This document shows positions 12,001 through 25,200 of a stretch of 64,000 nt of DNA, piece by piece. A program made the translations under genes and the position numbers. Source of the DNA: Onchidella celtica (taxonomy: Eukaryota > Mollusca > Gastropoda > Systellommatophora > Onchidiidae); contig OZ007570.1 in NCBI GenBank assembly GCA_963931925.1, positions 36,400,035 through 36,464,034 of the forward strand, given 5' to 3'. Under the pieces are notes generated by a model. The model saw only the letters and a program-made list of their open reading frames with translations, was not told where the DNA came from and searched no databases. The number at the start of each line of letters is the position of its first letter. Positions within the stretch are counted from its first letter, which is position 1.

Positions 12001-15000
12001 ATAGCATAGAAATTTTTTTCAATTTGAAAAGTGTTCATGAGAATTCACTCGATTTGACTTTTTAAAAAATATTTTTGTTAAACCTTCCTTAGTTACCATT
12101 TACAAGCAGAGTCCCATTTTGAGACCTGGTTATACCTTCCCCTTTTAGCTTTGAATAAACGTAAGAGATAATTATAGGAAAAGAGGTGCATCAGCGAGTG
12201 AATTCTAATGCCTGAGTAAAAGAGGAGACTCAAAATACTTTTCATAGTTTGAGGACTGGGATCTATTCGCATTGTCTTTTACTAGATACTCATTATGGTT
12301 GTGAACAGCCTGTTGTCATCTGCACTTTACTTGTGGTCTTCTTCTTCTTCTTCTGCGTTCCCCATCATGGCGGACGTCAAATCTTTACTCCAATCCTCTG
12401 CAAGAAAGCAGCTGTTCTCTTCAATTGTTCCAAGCTGCCATACAGCTTCTCCCTGACAGGCGTGGCCTCAGGCCAATGGGCTTCCCTTTGCATGTTATAT
12501 TTTGGACAAGTCTGCAGGATGTGTTCTGCATTTTCTGCTTCTAAGCCGCATTCGCATACACTGCTGTTGCCAATTCTAAAGATGCGATGCATGTGATCCT
12601 TTAGCAGATTGTGTCCTGGCCAAAGCCGGAGTCACTGGACCGAAAGGTGCAGATAGACCAGACTGGTGTAACAACCTTGCCTGAAAACTGCAGTGACACG
12701 CACCAACCCCCTAAAAATCATGGACTTGTGGTCTGAAATGTGGAATATAATGTAAAAGAAATAGTACCATGTTTGAGTCAGGTCTTCTCACTTATTGTCC
12801 AGACAGAAAACACATGAGTCTTTAGAAAGCTGATGAATGTGATAAAAAGAGCAGAGATGGGCATTTGTAGATGTGTCAAAACCCAAACTTTCATTGTTTG
12901 GCAACATCTGTAATATAAACATTTATCTGAATTTCAGTCTGCAGTTGGTCATGATTACCATGAAGACTTAGCCACACATGCCAGTCAAACAGATGTGAAA
13001 AAAGGCTTTGGTGGTAAATTTGGTGTCCAGACAGACAGAGTGGATAAGGTAATAAGTAATCAGAGCACAGAAGCTTGTGTTTATACAAGCAAACAGTAGA
13101 GTTAGATAAGAAAGATGAGATTCTTTACACCTTGTTAATAGAAGTGTGCACACTGTGTGGCCAGTGAGGGACAAAGTCTGTGGATGATGCTGGGTTGGGG
13201 GAAATATTGGGATTTTAACCCTGCAATATACAAACATGCTAACTTCTTAGATATTACTTAAAAATGATAGGTTGGTGGATTTCAACAACCACTTGCTTGC
13301 GTTTGAATGTCACTGGTCTGGCAGTGTGCATGCTGTGTGGGGTGTCCTTACTTTAAATTTTATTTGGCAGGCCTTTCATAGAAAGAGCTTCTATGATGGA
13401 AATTTAGACAGATCCAACTATCCTGGTTAGTTTAGCTGAAAGTAATTTCAATTCACTATTGAATATATGTATACATTTTTTTACCATTTATATTTTGCAG
13501 TAGGGCTAGTATAAATAGCATCTATGTAAATTATTTTGTGTGTGTTTTGTTCTTGTCTAATCTCTTAGGGGTAAACTGGTGCTGAATATTGGTAGTTCTT
13601 CAAGACTGCAGTGTTTACCATAAGAAATATTGATTTATGCATTGATGTCCTGTGTTGAATGATGTCATAATTTTGCACTGGTTTTTCCCACAGTCTGCTG
13701 TTGGTTATGATTACCAGGGAAAAGTAGATAAACACGAATCACAAAAAGGTACTTTTACTCTATACAACTGAAGTAAATTAACTCATTCGCTACGCCAAGC
13801 CAAATATTCGGCTCACTGGTTTTTATCTCGCTATGGAAAGCGGAATATTTGGCTTGAGTGGACATTGATTTTCCAACACTGTAATCTAAGCCATTTTTTT
13901 GAAATGTTGACTCCTATCCTGGTTCATTGATTTTCCTTTACTCTGCTATATAATATGTTATGTCTTGTGTTCATAGTGCGTGAAAGAAAACATGTCTTTG
14001 AACTGCCCTTAAATTTCAAACTGGATAGTGTTGAGAGTTCTGGTCCACACCAACGAAAGCTAACATAAAGAATGAGTTTAAAATATTCATTCGTAACCTA
14101 GTGTAATATGCAAGGAAGCTTGTACTAAATTTATATATTGATTTTTTTCTTAAAATTTGACCACTCTGACAGTGGTGAAATAATGAAAAGCAATTTTAGA
14201 AAAATGGAAGTTTTTAACATGATGATTTCTCTGAAGAATATCTCAGAAGGCCTGTCTGTATGCTCTGATTGTCATTTTTGCTCAGGATTCCCACAGATCC
14301 TTAATTTTTTCAAAATTGATTTCAAAGCCCTAAAAGTTCTTAACTTTTAAAGTGTGTCCAAAAATCCCTAAAAAAATACCAGGTTGTCATAACTTGGCCT
14401 TGCTGCAGTGTGAAAAGTTTCATGTTTTTTTTATTTAAAATTTAACTCTGTCAACTTTTTATCTAACTTACTGTGTTTTGTTGCAGATATAAGACTGTAG
14501 AATATTTTTGTAAACTAGTTCAGCAAGAGTATTAATAGATCCTCAAAATGTCCATAATTTTGATTTTTAATCCAGAGTGGAAACCCTGGCTGTTATTATG
14601 GCCTGTCTGGGTCCAGTCATGGAAAGAACGCCTGTTGGTTACAAATTTATTGAATGTAGCTGATTGTCTACAAAAAGGGGGAATTTCTATCCATTTCACA
14701 GAAGTAGTATTTCATGTGTCAGTCACAGCGAACATTCGTGCATGGTCTTGTCCAGTACCTGGCCAGTTTTGACATCCAATGGATATGTCCATGTGTACTG
14801 TTGGGCCACATGGATTGTAATGTCTTAATCCTTATAACAAGGAAAATTGTGAAGGAAAGTTTTGAATCAACTTCATATGCATTGTATTTCATTGCAGATT
14901 ACAGCAAAGGTTTTGGTGGAAAGTATGGAGTCCAAAAGGATCGAGTGGACAAATCAGCAGTTGGTTTTGAACATAAGGAAAATGTGCCAAAGCATGAATC

Positions 15001-18000
15001 CCAAACAGGTATGACTGGAACTAGTAGTTCAACTTATGGTCACTGCTCTGCAATAATGGCTTATACGAAAAGGCAACTGAAGGTTCATTGCGTTCCTGAG
15101 TATGAGGGCTGCCAGATAATATTATAGAAAAAGAAATGCACCTAAAGGAAAATGTAATAATCCAACAGAATCATAATGGCATACATAAGTCACCAAATGA
15201 CAGGAAAGGAAATGGCTTTTTTATTTAATATCTCAAAAGTGTCAAAAATGACATATGCCATTAGTCCACTTAATGACATTATATCATCTCACCCAATCCA
15301 CCGCAACCTCATCAAGTAAACAGGCATGAAATGGACATGATTGGGGTGTTTGTCCTTTACTTCGGAGGCAATATAATTTCGAGATTGCGCCCTGTCTCGA
15401 CCAAGTAAAACTAAAGAGAATTTTTAGGTTAAAAAGGATGAACATGATTTTCTTTATATGTAAACATACATGAGCAAGCTTCAGGTTGTAAGCAACTCTG
15501 CTCAAAAAACTATGAAAAAGGCACAATGCAGCTTCGCCTGGCTTGGTTTGGACACGTCGCTCGCTGTCCACTGCCTTGTATAGTCCGCAAAGCATACAGT
15601 GGGTTGATAACATCTGCGTGGACACCGGCCTTCCCATCCTGACAGCCAAATGCCATGTTCTCGACGGAGTTGCATGGGGATGCTGATTGTGTAGTATGCA
15701 AAGGTACAACATTGTCCTTTACCTTACAAGGAATAAAGAAGGATTATAGTACGACCCTGAAAATCTTGCAGATAAAGAGAAATTTCTTATTATCTGCCTT
15801 TGATTTACACAGGTTCCACTGTATTATTGTAATTTTTACTACTTCATTTTGGAGGTGTGGTGACAGTGTCGAAGTAAAACTAATCATAAATCTTTGCATC
15901 CCCTAATTCCCAGATTACAGCAAGGGTTTTGGTGGCAAATATGGTATTCAGAAAGACAGACAAGACCAAGCAGCTGTAGGATGGGACTATGAAGGAAAGA
16001 CAGAAAAACATGCGTCACAGAAAGGTTTGCCTTGATCTATCTGTCAAGACTGTTTTCTGAGTACTGTTTGTATGACCATCTCTCCTCAGTATTACTAGTA
16101 TGTGTGAAATATGTGGTGCAGTAAATGATCGTTGGAATCTATGGCATAGACTCCCATTCAGAGCCGTCTTAACACATGGGCATACTGGGCTGTTGCCCAG
16201 GGGCCCTATGGGTTTATGGGGCCCCATGCATGCAAATTTACATTGGTTTTTGAAACAGGGAAGAAAATTTCTAATGCTTTGCCCAGGGACCCGTAATGAT
16301 GTCAAGACAGCCCTGCTCCCAGTTGGTTGTGATTTCAGTCAATATATTGTACAAAAATATTGTATTTAGTGTGGCATTCACTAATGAAACTTTGGTGTCT
16401 TCCAAATCACCTTAATTGTCTGAGAGAAAACTTCACTTTCCCTCAAACAGGATTGCTCGCAACGGAAGCTATTGCTTTACACCAATGATCTATGTGTCAT
16501 TTTGTTTTTTCATTCACACTCCTACATTGTAACGAACTGAACTGTTGAATACAGCCAGTCATCTATTAGTGGGGACCTCCTGTTTATCTCATAAAAAGCA
16601 GAACTTCAGTTTTCGGATAAAGCAAACAGTCAGTAGAGTGACCATAGTCGGTTCATGGTATTTTCAGTCATGCAGTGGACATTTCTATGTTTACTACTAG
16701 ATGATATTGGTTATAATTTTTTGTCCTCGTAAAATGATGAATTAAAAATGATCTGTTTGCAAGTTTCGGCATTTAATACCAGCTTGCTTATATTATATAG
16801 CTTTTAGTTCACACTCATTTTGCTTATATCTTAATGAGGGTAAAAGTTGTATGTTTTATTCGCGAGTTGTTGTGATGCAGGATTGTAGACAAATCCCCTC
16901 ACCTGGCAGAAAGTGTCTGAATTTTTAGCATAGTTGAGATGTGTTGAAAAGTTAGCAAGATTAATTTGTCAGTGTAGAACAGTGAAATGAACAGATTTCT
17001 CTTTGCCCAGAGTTCAGATTTTCACATGCATTAATGAGATACCGATGTCCGGTCAGAGCAATTTTAGTGTATTGGTCCCTTGCCCCAGCACCATGCACTT
17101 GCTATTTCAGACTGTACCCCAAGAATTGTATACATCTTTGATACTTGAGAGGGCGTTACAGCAGTCAGATAACTGACCATTCATCCAATATCAATATATG
17201 TGAAACAGAAAATGTATATATGACAAAAGAAATTGTAGAGCAATCTCCAGGAACAGAGAATAAAATGTTCATTTAAATGGTGTGGAAATTAGAAAATAGT
17301 GCTTTCTCCTGAATAGTTGATAAGAAAGAAAGATATAAACAGGTGTGTTCAAAAAAGTTTGCTGCTTGTTTTTTTTTTTTTGCCTTACACACTGTTCTAG
17401 TGAAAAGTCCAAACCATTAGAGTTTCAAGGCAAAGAAACTTCAAACAGATGTAGTTGTAAACACATACAGTAGTCTCCGCCTAATAACCCACCGCCTATT
17501 AGCCCGCTTCGCCTAATAACCCGCTCATTGTGTGAAACCGAATTTTCACTATGTATTTTACCCCTCTAATAACCTGCTCCACAACTGGAACTTCACATAA
17601 TAACCCGGTCTTCTGACCTGCGCCGTGCTACAAAAATCAAACAATTTCAAGAAATCACCGCACAGTAAACGTCGCTGAGCCCGTCTCAGCTTGCCAATCG
17701 ACTCGCACATCAATAAAACTTTACCCACTGCTGTAGGCACAATAGCCGGCAGAGACTGTGCGAACATATATGGTCATCTAAATGACGTAAGCACCGGCAC
17801 TGTCATAAACAGCGCCGCACACCGCCGTCGTCTCGCCTGGCTGTGTGGCGCCAGGTGTTATGCAATTGAAAGAGAAAGAAAAGATAAACACTGACCGTGA
17901 GAGCAGTGTGGGGCGGGTGGTCAATAAATGATGCAAGAACAAACACTCCGCATCACGGCTATACACAAAGGGCACGTGTATGCAGCATTGTGATAGGTGG

Positions 18001-21000
18001 GCTTCAATGATTTTCAACCAATCAGGTTGATTTAATCTTGAGGGTGGTCACATCTCACTCATGTTGTCTCTGGTCTAGTGGCACCACTCGTCACTACATC
18101 CTCAACTTGCAATCATCGATCATTCTCGCTCTCTTTCGGATTAAAAAGAAGCCACAGCAAATGCCTCGCAAAGACTTGGAGAAGAAGAAAAAACTGGAGA
18201 TTCTGGATGAGATTTTATTGCACGAAAAGAGAGGAAAAGTTAACTTCACTGAAATAGGCAGGAAATTTGACATAGACAGGACAACAGTTGCAAGAATCTC
18301 TAAAACTCGTGACAGCTTGAAAGAGAGCGCATCCACAGGCAACTTATCACAGAAAAGGAAAAGGCATTTTAAGGAAGAAGATGTTGATGAGGCCTTGTTT
18401 CTTTGGATCAAAGCTAAACTAGAACAAGATGCTCGACTGAACCAGCCACTTTTAAAGACGAAAGCTACAGAACTCGCGCGCGAAATGGGACATGAGTTCA
18501 CCCCTTCTGAAGGTTGGCTAAATAGATTTAAAGAACGCCACAGCCTAAAGTACAAAAAAGAACATGGAGAAAAACAATCTTTGGATGTAGCAGCAGCGGA
18601 GGATTTCAAACAAGACGTTCTTCTCGGTCTCTTACAGCGCTTTGACAAGGAAAATATTTTTAACGCAGATGAGACAGGCCTCTACTTAAAGGACTCCCTG
18701 ACAGAGGATATGCACTTACAGGTGACTCATTAAGCGGAGGCAAGAAGGCAAAAGAACGAGTGACTGTTCTTGTTTGCGCGAATATGTCTGGCACTGAAAA
18801 GAAGAAACGCATGGTGATTGGAAAATCAAAGCGTCCCCGTTGTTTCCCCAGAGACCTCTCTACATTGCCAGTCACGTACACAAATTCAACAAACGCGTGG
18901 ATGACAGGACAGATCTTCCAAGATTACCTAGAGACGTGGAACACATCTCTAAGATGTCAAGGGTGCCAAATTCTACTGCTGCTTGACAACTGCAGTGCTC
19001 ACCCCCCTGGCTTGACTTTCTCTAACATTGAGATTTTCTTCCTCCCGCCAAACACAACATCATCGATTCAATCGATGGATATGGGAGTCATCCGTAATCT
19101 GAAATGTTTTTACAGAAAACGTGCCAATGAAAGAATCGTAGCAGAACTGGACGCAGACGACACAATAAAGGCCGTAGAAGCAACCAAAAAGATCAGTCTG
19201 TGTGACGCAATCTACATGCTCAGCGATGCTTGGAGAGAGGTGAAAGAACAAACAATCAGGAATTGCTTCTCAAAAGCTGGGTTTCGAGAAGAAACCGAAG
19301 ACATTACGTTTGCTGAAGAGGAAATCGTGCTGCCACCGGATAATTTATCCCAAGAAGAGTTCGAAGAACTCATAAATCAGGACAATGATGTGATCACTTG
19401 CGGCTCTCTCACTGACACAGATCGTGCAAGAAGTAAAACGGAAAAAACCACAAGAGAGCGAGGATGAAGACAATGAAGAAACTCCCCAGGGAACAAAACA
19501 AGAGCTTCTGGCCTCAGTGAACACTATGAGGCAATTTCTACAACACAGAGGAAACAATGACTTGATGCCTCACTTCAAAATTCTAGAAAGAGAAGTCCTC
19601 AAAGCGCTCCATGAGAAAAAAAAGCAAACAACAATTGATGCAATGTTTGCAGTGATGAATGGCTCCCCCAAACCCCCAACGAATGAAACTTATAAAAGTT
19701 GAAATTGTGTATGCCTTGTATGAGCCAATATATAAAGATCGATTTTAGATGTACATGTGTATGATGTAATTTCATTTTTTTTCCTTTCACGACATTATTA
19801 GGGAGGGATAGTACCTTTTGGTAGGGGGCATAGCCTGAAGCCAACTGGTTCTCACCTGTCAATGTCATGTCAATTATTAGATGTATATAATATATGTAAA
19901 TAAATGAATAAAAAAAAAACAACAAAAAAAACCCACCAAAATATCATCCTCTATCGACGAATAGGCCTACAGTTCACGCCCGTCGTTTCTGTAAACAAGG
20001 GGAAGAAGCGAGAAATACAACTTTTTGTATGAGGTTATCTCCCTTGATAATTCGCCTAATAACCCGCTCCGCCTAATAGCCCGTTTTCTTTGTCACCCGA
20101 GAGGCGGGTTATTAGGCGGAGACTACTGTACTGATAGAGTCTATTAAGATCCAACAGGTTGTTTCCAAAATTATCATTAAACTTTAGCTATACACTGCAT
20201 ATTGATGTTTGAGTGTTAGTGAACAAGTCTGACAGTCCATCTTGGCTTAGCTCAGAGTAGAGTATAGTGGAGTGATGCTATATCTTATTGGTGAGTGGAA
20301 ATCAGCATAATATGTTTTTTAATATTGCATCTGTTTTCATGGCAATCACTTACTTGCAAATAAAATGAGTTCATGTCATTTATGATTATCATACTTACAA
20401 ATTATCATACTTTTATCTAGAGTAGAGCAGTATTTTTCAACATTATTTAATATTACCCTTCTACTATGACTAGTCATCCGTTTGAAAGGCCAGTCTTGCA
20501 GATTTTACCCTTGAGTCTAGGCCAATGAAATTCAATCTCGAGAGATCCAAGCATTTTTTAATACCATCATGTTTATGTGAGAACTTAGGTATTCAGTTAC
20601 ACCTTTTGTGCTGATTTGATGTTTAATTATGAATTCCCTTTGTCCTCCTTTCCACTGTGTTTTTTTTCCTGATGGTGTATGAACTTTTAAGCCTTTATAA
20701 AAGTGGTATTGATCCATATGGTATAAGAAATCGACACTGCTGATTCTCTTTTCTCCTCCTCGTTGTTTTCCTACCCTTCAAACACTCCACCTTCCCTCAT
20801 GCTGTGAAGCTGTTCAGGGGGTCAATTGAAAGCCATTTCATTATTTAACTAACCAGGTAGTAATAGTTGTTTTTCTGACTTTAGCCCCCTGGGGTGGAGG
20901 GGGGGGTATTTTGGATGCTACCCATCTAGAATGGCGGGTTCACACAGGACAAAAAAACTAATGTGTTTACAACAGCAGGAAGATACGCCATTCATGTACA

Positions 21001-22247
21001 GATCCGTAGATTTTATGAAACAAACGTTCTGATTGGCTACATGGCCGTGACATGACTAATCATAACTGCTTTCTCAGTGGGCCGATAATCTGCCTGTTCA
21101 TCTTTTATTACTATAATAATACAGTCGGGTTGATGATCAGCCCCATCCTCCTTATCACTGCGAAATAATTGGGATGATTAGTGGCCCTATCATCTTGTAA
21201 GGGTTAAAAGAATCAAAGAGAAAATTATCAGCTGTTTTAATCTAGTTTGCAATTGCTTGCACAATCTGGAGCTTGAGACGTACATCTGTAGAGATGTTGT
21301 ATTAAGTGCAGCCACATGTCATACCTACCACACTACCCTATCCCTTGCTGTGCTTCCTATTCAGACTTCAGCCAAGGCTTTGGGGGAAAGTTTGGTGTGC
21401 AGAAAGACAGACAGGACTCCTCAGCTATGGGATATGATTACCAGGAGAAGCTTCAACAACATGAGTCACAGAAAGGTCATTATGATCCCCTTTCTTCAGA
21501 TTCTAAAGTGCCATTCTGGCTTTACCATATCATTGCCAATAATTGATTTTGTAAAACAATTTTCGGGGATGTTCAAGTCCTTGTCAAAAGTTATTACCAA
21601 CTTTAATTTTAAGACAAGAAGTAGACATTTACTGAATGTATGACTTATTTTTGAACTCTTAAATTGTATTTCAGTAATCCAGACATGTCTGTTTCAACAA
21701 CTGTAACAGCAAATCTTGAAAACCAGACTATGTCAAGTTGTACTTTACAAGAATATAAATTATTTCTCACTTCTAAGATTTAACATGCTGTTTCATATTC
21801 AGATATTGATAAAGGTAAATTAAAAGGCTATTCCATAATTTAATGTCAGTGGCGGAAAAAATAACAATAATTCTTATTTCATACTGAGGTTCTGTGATAT
21901 AGATTTAATTATGCTAAAAATTTAGCCTTGTGTATATCATATAACACCTAGGTAAGATATCAGATGATCAGAAATATGAAAATGCAAACTATGAGATTAA
22001 ATAGGTGATGGTTCATTGCAGCATCTGTGATATGTCACCATGATATGAACTTTTGCTTGTGGCATTGCTTAAATATAATACTGCTTGATTATAATTTTTG
22101 TGTTGTATTTGTGCCTAGCATCAGCCTTCCTTGCTTGCTGAGTAACATCCTGTTTTGTGGGCCACACTCTCCTTATAATAGCTTTCCCCTCCTTTCCTTT
22201 GCTTTCTTGCTGATGTTTTAAAAAACCCTTAATCTGGGGCACAGTTG

Positions 22248-22278
<31 letters not shown>

Positions 22279-25200
22279 TTGGACCACAATTCATCTCCAG
22301 TAACGAATGTTAAATCTGTTAAGTGAGCAGTTGTTTAAGTTGCTCCATTAATTGTAAATTTCAAAAAGATATAATATTATGTTTTCGTATCACCGCAAAA
22401 AAAAAATATGCCCAGGAGAAGAACTTATTAATAAAACAAGAAATACCATGGACTTTTGTGGTAAATCTTGAGATTAGTATGGCTGAGAATAAAAAAAGGG
22501 GGGGGGGGGGGGGAGACAGTTTCATAGCAACTACTTTACTGACACTAATACTGCTCTTAATGTTGTACTCTGTTTCTCAGAACTGTTTGTTTAGGTGACT
22601 GGTAAATCTTTAGATCAATGTGAAATTAGAATGAAAAAAAAAAAGAAGGAACAATTTATTTTACAGTCACTACTCTACATATACCAGCACTGGTCATAGA
22701 GTTGTGGTCTGTTTCTCTGAACTGTTTGTTTACGGGACGTGCATTTCCTGTAATTACTGCAAGAGAACAATGAAAACTTCACCATACTCACATACACCTT
22801 CTTCCCTGGCTTTTTTTGTACCTCGTTTTTCCCATTGTAGGACCTATTAAATGGACTACAAAGCAATTTATCGCTCATGAGGGAAGAACCACAGTATGCA
22901 GCAGAATATGGATTTATGTTGTATTTACTGAATGCTACTTTTTTCTGTGTGCAGAAATGTTTTGAAGAAAGATTCATTTACAGTTTTGATTAATTCTGAT
23001 ATTTTTATAGAGGCCTTTCTTTTTGGAGGCTTGCTGCTCTAGAAACTTCCACCTCGACAGTGATTAATTCTGATATAATTGTTATGTTGCCATCTATACA
23101 TTTCTGCAAAATTTGGACCATTTTCCTTCTAGTTCCAGTGCAAACTATCAATATCATACATTTTCTGTCAAATTCTCAATGCAACAGACTTTAGCAAAGG
23201 CTTTGGCGGCAAGTATGGAGTTCAGAAAGACCATATGGACAAATCAGCCGTGGGATATGACTATCAGGAAAAGCTTGGCAAACACGAATCCCAGACAGGT
23301 GTGCTTAGCCGATAAAACATTTTGTAAAACCTCTTTCACAAGATTACATCCTTAGGATGGGAACTTACAGTGTTCATCTAGAAGATCTACCTGTCTGTTG
23401 ACATGAGATATAAGACATCAGCTTTAATCCTTGCTCTTCAGAAAGTCCATTTTGTCACTTACATGGCCACATTTGTCATGCAACAAATTTCCTTGTACAA
23501 GGACGAATAAAATTTATCTTATCTTATTGTATCTTATCTGCAATTTTAGTTTTCCCCTTGTTAAATAACAAGAATTTGTCATCTTGTTAAAAAAACAAAT
23601 GCATGGACAGGTTTGATGCTCTTGTGCATGCCCCCACCAACTAAACAATATGAATCTCACCATTTGGCTGCAGTATCATTATCAAAGATTTTTTTTTTTT
23701 ATTTTGCCATGGAGTTTGGGTTTTGGGTTTTACGGCATGTCAACACAATGAAGGCCACTTTGCACCATTCAAGTTTTTTTTGGGTCCTTATTTAGGCGTG
23801 GCATTCAAATGCATGAATTCGAAGTTCACAAATGAAATTTACAAGTTTGGTATAAAAGAAATTCTGTTCTAATTATTGTTTGACTTTGAATCTTGTTGTT
23901 TCAATTGCTAATGATGGTTAACATAGCTGACATTTATAGTTTTCTGGTCGATGTTTTTGAAATGTTGGAAATCCATATTTAATAACAGTGAATAAATCTT
24001 CCGACCCATTTGCTCACAAATAAAGTAAAGGTATATGAGAAATGAATATTAACAGCATGAACTGCATTTTTGCAAGCAAAGTAAATAATTGCACAGTGTC
24101 TTGAAGTGTGCCTAACTCAGTGACTTTCTTACATGCATGCTGAGTTTGTCATCATATATAAGGTTTGAATTTACAGGTGGTATTTACTTGTACTCATTAT
24201 ATGGTTCTGTGAAATTGAAAATCTTCTTTACTTCAGTGTAGATGTTTACTTGCCGAATGTAAAGTCCACTGAATCACCCTATTGTGGAACAGAGAAGCTT
24301 CATCACACAATTAAGACAATCCAGCTTTGGCATTCTTTTTTTTTTTTGCGCAGTCTAAATCTTTTCTGTAATGTTGCGATGGTTAAATAAAAGATCTCTG
24401 GTAATTCAACAGATTACTCGAAGGGATTTGGCGGCAAATACGGCGTTCAAAAAGACAGTCAGGACAAATCGGCGCTTGGCTATGGTGCTGACACCCGCAC
24501 AGAGCTCCACCCTTCACAGACTGACATGAAGAAGGGCTTTGGTGGCAAATTTGGGGTGGAGGAAGACAAGCGAGATAGGGTCAGTCTCACATATTCAGAT
24601 TTACACAAGCATGCTTCAAATGTATCCATAATGTCTGGAAAAGAAGCAGTCCTTAAAGCAGTAACTACAATGGTACACCAGGCTTTGTTTCTGCACAAAT
24701 TAGCCAAATTCACCACCCTCTGAATTTCTTATATTTTGTACACTTGTCATTCCAAACAGAAGATCTTTAGTGAAACCTGCTTAAACCAAAATCAGAAAGC
24801 AAGAAATTTCCCTTTGTGTTTATCCAAAAGATTTCCCTGGTTCTGCAGTAATCCTTCTATATTTCTTATAAGTTTACACCTCTTTACATGTAAAGAAAAT
24901 CATGGAATTCCCTTTTAACCGGGAGACTCTCTTTTCCTTTTTTGGGTCCTGGATCTAGAGAGGGTGCTGTCTCGAAAGTTCATTGCCTTTAATATCAAAT
25001 AAAACAATCTCGCCGTGTTAATTTCATGCTGGTCAATGCAGGCCTACTTGGTGGGGTTGTGGGGGGAGGGGGGGAGGTGTGTGTGTATGATACAGTGTCA
25101 TGGAACTGGCTGACAGGGGTATCAGTCAGAAAGGTGCCACTGCTGGGAGCAGCATTTTTCTTTTCATAACCAGTCACCCTCTTGTCTTCTCACCATTCTG

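Noticed and set aside
13369-13430. Acceptor-like ATTTGGCAG followed by GCCTTTCATAG as an extra cortactin exon
   Set aside because: It has a quick in-frame stop and no repeat-like sequence. Exon 4 joins exon 5 in phase without it.
15284-15712. 142-aa minus ORF in cortactin intron 6
   Set aside because: It shows no domain signature or codon pattern, and no repeated termini could be confirmed for a mobile element.
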